From contig UCFC01000002.1 of assembly GCA_900471515.1 (NCBI GenBank), forward strand, positions 1 through 64,000: a stretch of DNA of 64,000 nt, written 5' to 3'. This stretch comes from Hyphomicrobiales bacterium (GTDB lineage: Bacteria; Pseudomonadota; Alphaproteobacteria; Rhizobiales; Rhizobiaceae). Each line of letters starts with the position of its first letter. Positions within the stretch are counted from its first letter, which is position 1. The notes beneath the pieces are model-generated. The model saw only the letters and a program-made list of their open reading frames with translations, was not told where the DNA came from and did no database searches. This document shows positions 29,593 through 37,953 of the stretch, piece by piece. A program made the translations under genes and the position numbers.

Positions 29593-30393
29593 ATGGAGAA
29601 CAAGACACCCGGGGCACTGTTGACGGCGATGCGCGCAAAGCCGCCGCTCGTGCAGTGCATCACCAATTATGTCGCCATGAACATCGCCGCCAACGTGGTG
29701 CTTGCTGCCGGAGCGTCGCCCGCCATGGTTCACGCCGCCGAAGAGGCGGGCGAATTTGCGGCGATCGCCGGAGCTTTGACGATCAATATCGGCACGCTTT
29801 CCACCCAATGGATCGACGGCATGCAGGCGGCGGCAACGGCCGCGAATGCGGGCGGCAAGCCGTGGGTCCTTGATCCGGTCGCTCACTACGCAACGTCCTT
29901 CCGCCGCAAGGCGGTTGCCGATCTGCTGGCGCTTCGCCCGACGATCATCCGCGGCAACGCCTCCGAGATCATCGCTCTTGCCGGCGGCGAAAGCCGCGGC
30001 CAGGGCGTCGACAGCCGTGACCCGGTCGAACAGGCCGAGGCATCCGCGCGGCTGCTTGCCGAACGGCATGGAACGGTCGTCGCCGTTACCGGCGTCGTTG
30101 ATTTCGTGACCGACGGAGCGCAGGCGCTGCGCATCGAAGGCGGTTCGCCGCTGATGCCGCAGGTGACCGCGCTTGGCTGCTCGCTGACCTGCCTGACCGG
30201 CGCCTTTGCTGCCACCATTCCGGCAGATCCTTTCGCAGCCGCTGTCGCAGCGCTTGCCACTTTCGCGGTCGCCGGCGAGGAGGCCGCGAAGGAAGCGACC
30301 GGCCCCGGCTCGTTCTCGTGGCGCTTCCTCGATGCGCTTTGTGCGCTCGATGGCAAAACGCTGGACGCAAAAGTCAGGATCGGTGGCGCATGA
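29593..30393 (+). CDS. thiM: Hydroxyethylthiazole kinase
   Basis: 266 residues. It phosphorylates 4-methyl-5-(2-hydroxyethyl)thiazole for thiamine salvage. The N-terminal PPLVQCITNYVAMNIAANV and GASPAMVHAAEEAGEF blocks, DPVAHYATSFRR, RGNASEIIALAG and the C-terminal GCSLTCLTGAFAA are typical of ThiM. The ATG at 29593 follows GAAAGGGG and begins the conserved core; an earlier in-frame start at 29554 is inside the riboswitch expression platform. The stop overlaps thiE (ATGA). Confidence 0.95.
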   Translation: MENKTPGALLTAMRAKPPLVQCITNYVAMNIAANVVLAAGASPAMVHAAEEAGEFAAIAGALTINIGTLSTQWIDGMQAAATAANAGGKPWVLDPVAHYATSFRRKAVADLLALRPTIIRGNASEIIALAGGESRGQGVDSRDPVEQAEASARLLAERHGTVVAVTGVVDFVTDGAQALRIEGGSPLMPQVTALGCSLTCLTGAFAATIPADPFAAAVAALATFAVAGEEAAKEATGPGSFSWRFLDALCALDGKTLDAKVRIGGA

Positions 30394-31025
30394 AACGCTT
30401 CGATCTTTCCCTTTACCTGGTTCTCGATCCCGATCTCTGCGCTGGCATCGGCATGGTCGAGACGACACGGCTTGCCGTGGCCGGCGGCGCGACGATGGTG
30501 CAGCTTCGCGACAAGCATGGCGGGACGGCAAGGCTGATCGAGACCGGTCTTGCCCTGAAAGAGGTCTTGAAAGGCACCGACGCATTGCTGATCGTCAACG
30601 ACGACGTGGAGGCGGCGATTGCGATCGGCGCCGATGGATTGCATATCGGCCAGGACGACATGGGACCGGCCGCCGCGCGCGCAATGATCGGACCGGACAT
30701 GATCCTCGGCCTGTCGGTGGAGACGGAGGCTCTGGCAGCGGCCATTGATCCAGGGATCGTCGATTATGCCGGTATCGGGCCGGTCTTTGCCACCCCCACC
30801 AAGACCGACCACAAGCAGCCGATCGGCTTTAACGGGTTGGCGAAGTCGGTGGAAGCGGCACCGGTTCCCACGGTTGCGATCGGCGGCCTGAAGAGCGAAC
30901 ATGTCGCTTCCGTCTTTGCAGCAGGCGCCGATGGGCTTGCCGTCGTCTCGGCGATCTGCGGTACGCCGGACCCGAAGGCCGCGACGATCCGTATCGCCGA
31001 AGAAATCAGAAAGGCCGGCCGATGA
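30390..31025 (+). CDS. thiE: Thiamine-phosphate synthase
   Basis: 211 residues, a TIM barrel joining HMP pyrophosphate with thiazole phosphate. It has MVQLRDKHGGTARLIE, LLIVNDDVEAAIAIGADGLHIGQ, GLSVETEALAAA, GPVFATPTKTDH and the phosphate-binding VAIGGLKSEHVAS. The ATG at 30390 overlaps the thiM stop and its own stop overlaps thiD in the same ATGA manner, so all three are translationally coupled. Confidence 0.95.
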   Translation: MKRFDLSLYLVLDPDLCAGIGMVETTRLAVAGGATMVQLRDKHGGTARLIETGLALKEVLKGTDALLIVNDDVEAAIAIGADGLHIGQDDMGPAAARAMIGPDMILGLSVETEALAAAIDPGIVDYAGIGPVFATPTKTDHKQPIGFNGLAKSVEAAPVPTVAIGGLKSEHVASVFAAGADGLAVVSAICGTPDPKAATIRIAEEIRKAGR

Positions 31026-31834
31026 TCCGCAACGTCCTGTCCATCGCAGGTTCCGATCCTTCCGGCGGCGCCGGCATCCAGGCCGATCTGAAGGCTTTCT
31101 CCGCCCGCGGCGTCTATGGCATGGCGGCGCTGACGGCGCTGACGGCGCAGAACACGCGGGGTGTAACCGGTGTGCATCTCGTGCCGCCGCAGTTCGTTTC
31201 CCAGCAGATCAAGGCGGTCTTCGCCGATGTGCGCGTCGATGCGGTCAAGATCGGCATGATCGCCAATGCCGGCATTGCCGAAGCGGTCGCCGAGGCGCTG
31301 GCGCCTCATCGCGGCATTCCCATCGTCGTCGATCCGGTCATGATCGCCAAAGGCGGAGCGGCACTTCTCGACCCCCAGGCTGTCGATGCGCTGACGCGGC
31401 ACCTGCTGCCGCTTGCCACGCTGCTCACGCCCAACCTGCCGGAAGCCGCAGCCCTGCTGCACGAAGAAGTTGCCGAAAGCCGCGAGCAGATGGCCTTGCA
31501 GGCTGAGCGTCTGCGCGCTCTCGGCTCGGCCGCGGTGCTGGTCAAGGGCGGGCATCTCGAGAGCGACGAAAGCCCCGATGTTCTGTCGACTGCCTCCGGC
31601 CTGCATTGGTTCGAGGCGAAACGTGTTCCTACGAAGAATACGCACGGAACGGGCTGTACCCTTTCCAGTGCGCTTGCTGCCGAACTCGCGAAGGGTGTTT
31701 TGCCGCAAGCGGCTGTCGCGACTGCAAAAACCTATCTTGCGCAAGCTGTCGCCGCCGCGGGCGAGTTGACGGTCGGTTCCGGCCACGGACCTGTCCATCA
31801 TTTCCACGCCCTGTGGAAAGACGCCGCACTCTAA
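31022..31834 (+). CDS. thiD: Hydroxymethylpyrimidine/phosphomethylpyrimidine kinase
   Basis: 270 residues, ribokinase fold; it phosphorylates HMP and HMP-P. It begins NVLSIAGSDPSGGAGIQADLK, has DPVMIAKGGAALLD and TPNLPEAAALL, and the catalytic anion-hole KNTHGTGCTLSSALAAELA near residue 205. It completes a salvage-only set (thiM, thiE, thiD) without the de novo genes thiC, thiG or thiS nearby. A strong terminator follows 26 bp after the stop. Confidence 0.95.
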   Translation: MIRNVLSIAGSDPSGGAGIQADLKAFSARGVYGMAALTALTAQNTRGVTGVHLVPPQFVSQQIKAVFADVRVDAVKIGMIANAGIAEAVAEALAPHRGIPIVVDPVMIAKGGAALLDPQAVDALTRHLLPLATLLTPNLPEAAALLHEEVAESREQMALQAERLRALGSAAVLVKGGHLESDESPDVLSTASGLHWFEAKRVPTKNTHGTGCTLSSALAAELAKGVLPQAAVATAKTYLAQAVAAAGELTVGSGHGPVHHFHALWKDAAL

Positions 31835-31860
31835 TCCCGATCACAAATCCGATAATAGAC

Positions 31861-31893
31861 AGCGGCCCGGTCAATCCGGGCCGCTTTGTTTTG
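31861..31893 (+). terminator. Intrinsic terminator after thiD
   Basis: AGCGGCCCGG (31861-31870), loop TCAAT, CCGGGCCGCT (31876-31885), followed by TTGTTTTG. This is a perfect ten-base-pair stem with a T-rich tail. Confidence 0.9.
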
Positions 31894-31983
31894 CCTACCC
31901 TCAGTTGAGCAGGGGCATCAGGCAAAAAAGCCTGTTGACATGGCCGCTCAGATATCCAAAGCTATATCATTAAAAGGGGATAC

Positions 31984-32001
31984 ATTCCGCAATAACGGAA
32001 T
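31984..32001. promoter_or_regulatory. Inverted repeat ATTCCG-N6-CGGAAT upstream of GNAT gene
   Basis: Six-base arms at 31984-31989 and 31996-32001, just before the GGAGG of the GTG-started gene. The left half ATTCCGCAA recurs at 32043-32051, inside the first codons of the gene. Possible operator; the regulator is unknown. Confidence 0.4.
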
Positions 32002-32017
32002 AATTGGAGGAATTCGG

Positions 32018-32497
32018 GTGTCGGACCTGCTTGTGAGCTTATATTCCGCAAAGCTCGCCGAACTGAAAGGCAAAGCCGGCTCCGTCGGCATCACCATCCG
32101 CCCGGCCCTGCCGCCGGAACTTCACGTCGTCATCGGCTGGGTGCGCGAACATTTCAGCGAAAACTGGGCGAGCGAAGTGGCGGTCGCCTTTTCCCGCCAG
32201 CCTGTCGCCTGTCTCATCGCCATCGAAAACGGCAAACTTCTCGGCTTTGCCTGTTACGACACGACCGCCCGCGGCTTCTTCGGCCCGACCGGCGTCGATC
32301 CCGCAGCGCGTGGCAAGGGCATCGGCCTCGCGCTCTTTTCCGCCTGCCTGCAGACCATGAAGACGCTGGGGCACGCCTATGCCTTCATCGGCGATGCCGG
32401 CCCCGTCGATTTCTACGTCAAGACCGCCGGCGCGGTCGAGATTCACGCCCCCGACAAGGGCATTTACGAAGGCATGCTGCGAAGCCAGCCGAAATGA
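32018..32497 (+). CDS. GNAT family N-acetyltransferase
   Basis: 159 residues. The GNAT core runs from ITIRPALPPELHVVIGWV to the end. The acetyl-CoA-binding loop is GVDPAARGKGIGLALF near residue 95 and the last strand includes AFIGDAGPVDFYVKTAGAVE. The start is a GTG at 32018, chosen because GGAGG sits nine bases upstream (32007-32011); a longer frame reaches back into the thiD terminator and is unlikely. It precedes a NagZ-type hexosaminidase by 25 bp. Acetylating an amino sugar or a peptide is plausible there, but the acceptor is not known. Confidence 0.85.
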   Translation: MSDLLVSLYSAKLAELKGKAGSVGITIRPALPPELHVVIGWVREHFSENWASEVAVAFSRQPVACLIAIENGKLLGFACYDTTARGFFGPTGVDPAARGKGIGLALFSACLQTMKTLGHAYAFIGDAGPVDFYVKTAGAVEIHAPDKGIYEGMLRSQPK

Positions 32498-32522
32498 CCA
32501 TCTGATACCGGAGTTTGAAATA

Positions 32523-33545
32523 GTGTCCTCGACCCCGCTCGCTCTCTTCGTCGGCCTTCCCAATCCGACGCTTTCGGACGACGAATTCGCCCTCTTCCGC
32601 GAGACCAATCCGCTCGGCCTCTTTGTCGGTCGCCGCAACCTGCGCAATCCGGAACAGGCAAAGATCCTGATCGAGCGTTTCCGCGAGGCCGTCGGCCGCG
32701 ACGATGCGCCCGTCTTCACTGACCAGGAAGGCGGCCGCGTGCAGCATCTCGATGCCGGCCCCTGGCCGCTCTTCCGCAGCTTCGGCCAGTTCGCCGAGCT
32801 TGCACGCCGCGACCTCGACCTCGGCAAGAAGGCACTGCGTCTTTCCACCCAGGCGATGGGCGCGATGATGAGCGAACTCGGCCTTTCGAGCGGCTGCTCG
32901 CCGGTTCTCGACCTCGTGTTTGAGACGACGAGCGCTGTTATCGGCGCCCGCTCCTTCGGTCCGGATCCGGATTTCATCGCGGCCCTCGGCCGCGAAGTCG
33001 TGGATGGCCTGCTTGAGACCGGCAACATGCCGGTCATGAAGCACATTCCGGGCCACGGCCGCGCCACGCTCGATTCCCACAAGGAGCGCCCTGTCGTCGA
33101 TGCCTCGCGCGAGACGCTCGTTTCCACCGATTTCAAGCCTTTCGTAGCGCTGAAGGATACGCCCTGGGCGATGGTCGCCCATGTCGTCTACTCCGCTTAC
33201 GATGCCGAGCTTCCGGCCTCCATCTCGCCGATCATGCATGACGTGATCCGCAACGACATGGGTTATGACGGCGTCCTGATTTCCGACTGCATCTTCATGG
33301 AGTCGCTGCGGGGCACCCTGCCGGAACGTGTCGCCCAGGTTCTCGATGCCGGTTTCGACATCGCCCTGCACAGCCACGGCGACCTCAAGGAAAGCGAAGC
33401 CGCCGCCAAGGCCGCGCGCCCGCTGACCGAGGCTGCGCAGAAGCGTATCGCCGCAGGCAAGGCTCGCCTCGGCAATCTCAGGATCGACTATCGCGCTGCC
33501 CACGCGGAAGTCGAAGCCATGTTTGCAAGCGCGCTGGTCTCCTGA
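32523..33545 (+). CDS. Glycoside hydrolase family 3 beta-N-acetylhexosaminidase, NagZ type
   Basis: 340 residues, the same length as E. coli NagZ, with no signal peptide (cytoplasmic). NagZ features are TDQEGGRVQ (residues 66-74), KHIPGHG (173-179) followed by the NagZ-specific DSH loop (Asp184, His186), and the nucleophile Asp255 in VLISDC. It removes beta-linked N-acetylglucosamine from muropeptides or chito-oligomers. The start is a GTG at 32523 behind CCGGAG. Rhizobia normally carry a housekeeping nagZ in a cell-division neighbourhood; here it heads an ABC importer, so it is probably a catabolic paralogue (inference). Confidence 0.9.
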   Translation: MSSTPLALFVGLPNPTLSDDEFALFRETNPLGLFVGRRNLRNPEQAKILIERFREAVGRDDAPVFTDQEGGRVQHLDAGPWPLFRSFGQFAELARRDLDLGKKALRLSTQAMGAMMSELGLSSGCSPVLDLVFETTSAVIGARSFGPDPDFIAALGREVVDGLLETGNMPVMKHIPGHGRATLDSHKERPVVDASRETLVSTDFKPFVALKDTPWAMVAHVVYSAYDAELPASISPIMHDVIRNDMGYDGVLISDCIFMESLRGTLPERVAQVLDAGFDIALHSHGDLKESEAAAKAARPLTEAAQKRIAAGKARLGNLRIDYRAAHAEVEAMFASALVS

Positions 33546-33558
33546 CCAGCGCCATTAT
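33531..33558 (+). terminator. Terminator overlapping the nagZ-type stop codon
   Basis: GCGCTGGTC (33531-33539), loop TCCT, GACCAGCGC (33544-33552), then CATTATTTTT. The stem covers the TGA at 33543-33545, so translation to the end would disturb it. It may reduce read-through into the downstream binding-protein gene. Confidence 0.65.
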
Positions 33559-33589
33559 TTTTCACCGCATAAGAAAAGGGGAATTTGAC

Positions 33590-35236
33590 ATGAAGAAATA
33601 TCTTTTGGCCGCTGCCGCCCTGACCATGCTGTCAGGCTCGGCCATGGCGCAGACCATCCTGACGGCCAATATCGAGCCGGCCACGACCTGGGTGCGCAAC
33701 TTCAACCCGTTCAACCAGACCTCGTCGCGCCAATCGACGCTCGACTTCATCTATGAGCCGCTGGTCATCTTCAATCGCTTCGACAGCAACAAGCCGGTCT
33801 ATCGCCTGGCCGAGAGCTTCAAGCTTTCTGACGACCTCAAAAGCATCGATTTCAAGCTGCGCCCGAACCTGAAGTGGTCGGACGGCCAGCCGCTGACCTC
33901 TGCCGACGTCAAGTTCACCTACGACTATCTGAAGAAGTTCCCGGCGCTCGACTTCGTCAGCATCTGGACCTTCATCACCGACGTTCAGGCGGTCGATGCC
34001 CAGACGGTGCGCTTCACGCTCGCCAACCCAAGCTCGCTTGCCGCCGAGCAGCTGTCGCAGCTGCCGATCGTGCCCGAGCATGTCTGGAAGGACGTTGCCG
34101 ATCCGGTCACCTATGCCAACGAAAACCCTGTCGGCAGCGGCCCGCTGACGGAAGTGCCGCGCTTCACCGGCCAGACCTATGACCAATGCCGCAACCCGAA
34201 CTACTGGGATGCCGAGCACCTGAAAGTCGACTGCATGCGCTTCCCGCAGCTTGCCGACAACAACCAGATCCTGACCGCGACCGCCGACGGCACGCTCGAC
34301 TGGGGCGTCTCCTTCATTCCCGATATCGACAATGTCTACGTATCGAAGGATCCGGCCCACTATCACTACTGGTATTCGCCGAGCAGCATGGTCGCCTTCC
34401 TGTTCAACCTCGAAACCTCCAACGAGGGCAACAAGAAGGCCTTCAACGACGTGAAGTTCCGTCGCGCGGTCTCCATGGCGCTGGACCGCAAGACGATGAT
34501 CGATGTCGCCGGCTACGGCTATCCGACGCTGAACGAAGACCCGGGCCTGATGGGCGAGCTCTACAAGAGCTGGGCGGACCCGTCCGTCAAGGCCGACTTC
34601 GGCAAGTTCGGCGCCTATGACGCCGATGCCGCCAAGGCATTGCTCGACGAAGCCGGCTATGTCGACAAGGATGGCGACGGCCTGCGCGACAATCCGGACG
34701 GCTCGAAGATCTCCTTCTCGATCATCGTTCCGAATGCCTGGACGGACTGGATCGACACGGTCAACATCGCCATCGAGGGCATGCAGGCCGTCGGCATCGA
34801 TGCCAAGATCGAGACGCCGGAAGAAGCCGTCTGGACCTCCGACCTCATCGACGGCAAGTTCGATGCGGCGATCAACAGCCTGCCGGCATCGGCCTCGCCC
34901 TACTATCCCTACAAGCGCGCCTTCAGCGCTTCGGACAAGGGCAAGACCCGCTTCACCGCCCAGCGCTGGTTCAGCCCGGAAGTGGAAGATCTGGTGACCC
35001 AGTTCACCCACACGGCGGATCTCGACAAGCAGAAGGAAGCGATGAACAAGGCTCAGCGCATCGTTGCCGAAAACATGCCTGTCATTCCGGTCTTCAACAA
35101 TCCGAACTGGTATCAGTACAACACCAAGCGCTTCACCGGTTGGTCCACGAAGGAAAACCCCTTCGTCAATCCGTCCATCTCGCGCACCAACCCGGCACGT
35201 CTCCTGAACCTGCTGGCGCTCGAGCCGGTCAAGTAA
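33590..35236 (+). CDS. ABC transporter substrate-binding protein, family 5 (candidate chito-oligosaccharide/amino-sugar binder)
   Basis: 548 residues. The Sec signal MKKYLLAAAALTMLSGSAMAQ has its cleavage site after AMA. The family-5 pattern includes FIYEPLVIFNRFDSNKPVYRL, FKLRPNLKWSDGQPLTSADV near residue 90, KKAFNDVKFRRAVSMALDRK near 285, and an Asp-rich DKDGDGLRDNPDG stretch near residue 360, common in this family. Family-5 proteins bind peptides, cello-oligomers and, in Vibrio, chitin oligomers. The neighbouring NagZ-type enzyme argues for N-acetylglucosamine-containing ligands (inference). GAAAAGGGGAA precedes the ATG. Confidence 0.9.
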   Translation: MKKYLLAAAALTMLSGSAMAQTILTANIEPATTWVRNFNPFNQTSSRQSTLDFIYEPLVIFNRFDSNKPVYRLAESFKLSDDLKSIDFKLRPNLKWSDGQPLTSADVKFTYDYLKKFPALDFVSIWTFITDVQAVDAQTVRFTLANPSSLAAEQLSQLPIVPEHVWKDVADPVTYANENPVGSGPLTEVPRFTGQTYDQCRNPNYWDAEHLKVDCMRFPQLADNNQILTATADGTLDWGVSFIPDIDNVYVSKDPAHYHYWYSPSSMVAFLFNLETSNEGNKKAFNDVKFRRAVSMALDRKTMIDVAGYGYPTLNEDPGLMGELYKSWADPSVKADFGKFGAYDADAAKALLDEAGYVDKDGDGLRDNPDGSKISFSIIVPNAWTDWIDTVNIAIEGMQAVGIDAKIETPEEAVWTSDLIDGKFDAAINSLPASASPYYPYKRAFSASDKGKTRFTAQRWFSPEVEDLVTQFTHTADLDKQKEAMNKAQRIVAENMPVIPVFNNPNWYQYNTKRFTGWSTKENPFVNPSISRTNPARLLNLLALEPVK

Positions 35237-35252
35237 GCCATTAGCAAAGGCG

Positions 35253-35284
35253 GGAGCGGCGCGGCAGGCGCCGCTCCTGTTTTG
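35253..35284 (+). terminator. Intra-operon hairpin between binding protein and permease
   Basis: GGAGCGGCGC (35253-35262), loop GGCAG, GCGCCGCTCC (35268-35277), then TGTTTTG. A perfect ten-base-pair stem with T-rich tail, 11 bp before the ribosome-binding region of the permease gene. Probably partial termination. Confidence 0.75.
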
Positions 35285-35295
35285 ACGGAGTCCCC

Positions 35296-36273
35296 ATGGC
35301 CTTTCTGCTTCGCCGCCTCGCCTTTTACCTGGCGGCCTTCATCGCGGCAGCGACGATCAATTTCTTCCTGCCCCGGCTGATGCCGGGCGATCCCGTGCGC
35401 ATCATGTTTTCGAGTGCGGGCGCCGAACTGCCGCCGGAAAGCCTGCAGGCACTGAAGCTCACCTTCGGCTTCGTCGATGGGCCGCTCTGGCAGCAGTACC
35501 TCACCTATCTCGGCAGCATCTTCACCGGCGATCTCGGCCGCTCGATCAAATATTTCCCGCTGCCGGTCACATCTGTTCTCGGCCACGCGCTGGTGTGGAC
35601 CGTCGGCCTGATGGGCACGGCAACGATCATCAGCTTCGCGCTCGGCACCTTCCTCGGCATCGTCGCCGCCTGGCGGCGCGGCAGCAAATTCGACGTCATT
35701 GTCTCGATCGGCGCGATCTTCGCGACATCGGTACCGGCCGTCGTCACCTCGCTGATCGTGCTCTTCTTCTTCGGCTTCACGCTCGGCTGGTTCCCGAACG
35801 GCTATGCGGCCGATCCCTCGCTCGATCCGGCCTTCAGTTTCCAGTATATCGGCAGCGTCGCCTATCACGGCATCCTGCCGATGATCACGCTCTGCACCGT
35901 ACTGGTCGGCGGCTTTACCGTGACCATGCGCAACAACATGATCAACCTGCTCGGCGAGGACTATATCGTCATGGCCCGCGCCAAGGGCCTCTCCGACCGG
36001 CATGTGATGCTCTGGTATGCGGCCCGCAACGCACTGTTGCCGACCGTCTCGAGCCTCGCGATCGCCATCGGCACCATTCTCGGCGGCTCGCTGGTGACGG
36101 AGGTCGTCTATAACTATCCGGGGCTCGGCAACATCCTCTATCAGGCGATCCTTGCCCGCGATTATCCCGTCATCCAGGGACAGCTTCTGATCATGACCGC
36201 GACCATGCTGATCGCCAATTTCATCGTCGATGTCACTTACGTGCTGCTCGATCCGCGGCTGAAGGGAGCGTGA
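35296..36273 (+). CDS. ABC transporter permease, DppB/OppB family
   Basis: 325 residues. The N-terminal helix is followed by FFLPRLMPGDPVRIMFSSAG. It has a long periplasmic segment, a second domain of about five hydrophobic helices, the EAA loop GEDYIVMARAKGLSDRHVMLWYAARNA and the end YVLLDPRLKGA. DGAGTCC-type spacing aside, the ATG lies 12 bp after the hairpin with ACGGAG upstream. It forms the channel with the DppC-type permease that starts two bases after its stop. Confidence 0.92.
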   Translation: MAFLLRRLAFYLAAFIAAATINFFLPRLMPGDPVRIMFSSAGAELPPESLQALKLTFGFVDGPLWQQYLTYLGSIFTGDLGRSIKYFPLPVTSVLGHALVWTVGLMGTATIISFALGTFLGIVAAWRRGSKFDVIVSIGAIFATSVPAVVTSLIVLFFFGFTLGWFPNGYAADPSLDPAFSFQYIGSVAYHGILPMITLCTVLVGGFTVTMRNNMINLLGEDYIVMARAKGLSDRHVMLWYAARNALLPTVSSLAIAIGTILGGSLVTEVVYNYPGLGNILYQAILARDYPVIQGQLLIMTATMLIANFIVDVTYVLLDPRLKGA

Positions 36274-36274
36274 G

Positions 36275-37153
36275 ATGAAGAGCCTTCTGCGCAACCGCAA
36301 GGCGCTGATCGGCCTTGCCATCATCGCCTTCATCGTCATCGTGGCGATCGCCGCGCCGCTTCTGACGCATTACGATCCCGCCGCCCGCACGGGCCGTCCG
36401 CACCAGCCGCCGTCGGCCGAACATATTCTCGGCACGACGCGCATCGGCCAGGACGTCTTTGCCCGGCTGATCTACGGCGCGCGCACTTCGCTTGCCGTCG
36501 GCTTCGGCGCAGGCCTGCTGATCACCGCCGTCGGCACCGCGCTCGGCATCATCTCCGGCTATCGCGGCGGCAAGACGGACGAGGTCATCAGCTTCTTTAC
36601 CAACATGGTGCTGGTCGTGCCGAACCTGCCGCTGCTGCTCGTCCTTGCAGCTTTCATCGGCCAGGCGAGCCCGCTGGTCATTGCGCTTATCCTTGGCGCC
36701 ACGTCCTGGGCCTGGGGTGCGCGCGTGACGCGCGCCGAAACGCTCTCCGTCAAGCAGAAGGACTATGTCAAATCGGCTGAGATGATGGGCGAGCCGCAAT
36801 GGCGCATCATGACGTCAGAGATCTTCCCCAACGTGATTTCCATCGTCGGCATCAATTTCATCGGCAGCGTCATTTTCGCGATCATCACCGAGGCGACGCT
36901 GGAATTCCTCGGCCTCGGCGATCCGCGCATCGTCTCCTGGGGCACCATGCTCTATAACGCGCAGAAGGCCTCCGCACTTTCGGTCGGCGCCTGGTGGGAT
37001 ATTCTCACGCCGTGCTTCGCACTCGCCTTCCTCGGCATCGGCATGTCGCTCCTCAACTTCGCCGTCGATGAGATCGCCAATCCGCGGCTGCGCACCGGCA
37101 ATCATCTGAAGCGCTGGTCCCTGCTCATCCGCGCCGGGGAGGGTCGCCTGTGA
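36275..37153 (+). CDS. ABC transporter permease, DppC/OppC family
   Basis: 292 residues: first helix GLAIIAFIVIVAIAAPLLTH near residues 14-33, family motif HILGTTRIGQDVFARLIYGARTS near 52-74, EAA loop YVKSAEMMGEPQWRIMTSEIFPN, then GLGDPRIVSWGTMLYNAQ. The stop overlaps the GTG start of the ATPase (GTGA). It is the second channel subunit of the importer whose binding protein is at 33590. Confidence 0.92.
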   Translation: MKSLLRNRKALIGLAIIAFIVIVAIAAPLLTHYDPAARTGRPHQPPSAEHILGTTRIGQDVFARLIYGARTSLAVGFGAGLLITAVGTALGIISGYRGGKTDEVISFFTNMVLVVPNLPLLLVLAAFIGQASPLVIALILGATSWAWGARVTRAETLSVKQKDYVKSAEMMGEPQWRIMTSEIFPNVISIVGINFIGSVIFAIITEATLEFLGLGDPRIVSWGTMLYNAQKASALSVGAWWDILTPCFALAFLGIGMSLLNFAVDEIANPRLRTGNHLKRWSLLIRAGEGRL

Positions 37154-37953
37154 ACCAGCCGCTGCTTTCGGTCAAGAACCTCACGATCGACTATATCGGC
37201 GAGGAAAGGGACTTTCGCGCCGTCGATGACGTCAGCTTCGACGTGGCGCCGGGCGAAGTCTTCGGCCTTGCCGGCGAATCCGGTTGCGGCAAGAGCACGA
37301 TCGCCTTTGCCATCAGCCGCCTGCACAAGCCGCCGGCGCTGATCCGCAAGGGCAGCCAGATCCTGCTTGCCGGCCGCGATGTGCTGGACCTCGACCCGAA
37401 GGCGCTCGCCGCCTTTCGCTGGCGCGAGGTCGCCATGGTCTTCCAGAGCGCCATGAATTCGCTGAACCCGGTGCTGCGCATCGAGGATCAGTTTTATGAC
37501 GTGCTGCGCACCCACAAGGGCATGACGAAAGCCGAGGCGCGCGAGCGCACGGCCGAAATGCTGCGGCTCGTCGATATCGCGCCGGATCGCATGCGCAACT
37601 ATCCGCACCAGTTTTCGGGCGGCATGCGCCAGCGTATCGTCATCGCCATCTGCATGGCGCTCGATCCGAAACTCGTCGTCATGGACGAGCCGACGACGGC
37701 GCTCGACGTGGTGGTGCAGCGGGAAATCCTGCAGCGCATCAACGAATTGCGCAAACAGTTCGGCTTCTCGGTGCTCTTCATCACCCACGATCTCGGGCTG
37801 ATGGTGCAGTTCTGCGACCGCATCGGGATCATGCTGCAGGGCAAGCTCGTCGAGCAGAACGGTGCCGAGGCGATCTACAAGAGCCCGCAGCACGACTATA
37901 CCAAGAAACTCTGGGCCTCCTTCCCCTCGCTTCACGGAGGCGTGCTGCTATGA
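37150..37953 (+). CDS. ABC transporter ATP-binding protein, DppD type
   Basis: 267 residues. Walker A GESGCGKST near residue 42, Q-loop VFQSAMNSLNPVLRI, signature FSGGMRQRIVIA, Walker [15 protein letters not shown]. It is shorter than usual DppD (about 320) and lacks the C-terminal oligopeptide/HPRC extension. The start is GTG at 37150, fixed by the GTGA overlap with the permease. It forms a heterodimer with the ATPase encoded next, whose ATG overlaps its stop (ATGA). Confidence 0.92.
   Translation: MNQPLLSVKNLTIDYIGEERDFRAVDDVSFDVAPGEVFGLAGESGCGKSTIAFAISRLHKPPALIRKGSQILLAGRDVLDLDPKALAAFRWREVAMVFQSAMNSLNPVLRIEDQFYDVLRTHKGMTKAEARERTAEMLRLVDIAPDRMRNYPHQFSGGMRQRIVIAICMALDPKLVVMDEPTTALDVVVQREILQRINELRKQFGFSVLFITHDLGLMVQFCDRIGIMLQGKLVEQNGAEAIYKSPQHDYTKKLWASFPSLHGGVLL

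Noticed and set aside
31886..32017. Upstream extension of the GNAT gene in the same frame
   Set aside because: The extended start lies in the T-rich tail of the thiD terminator; a GGAGG-preceded GTG at 32018 explains the gene better.
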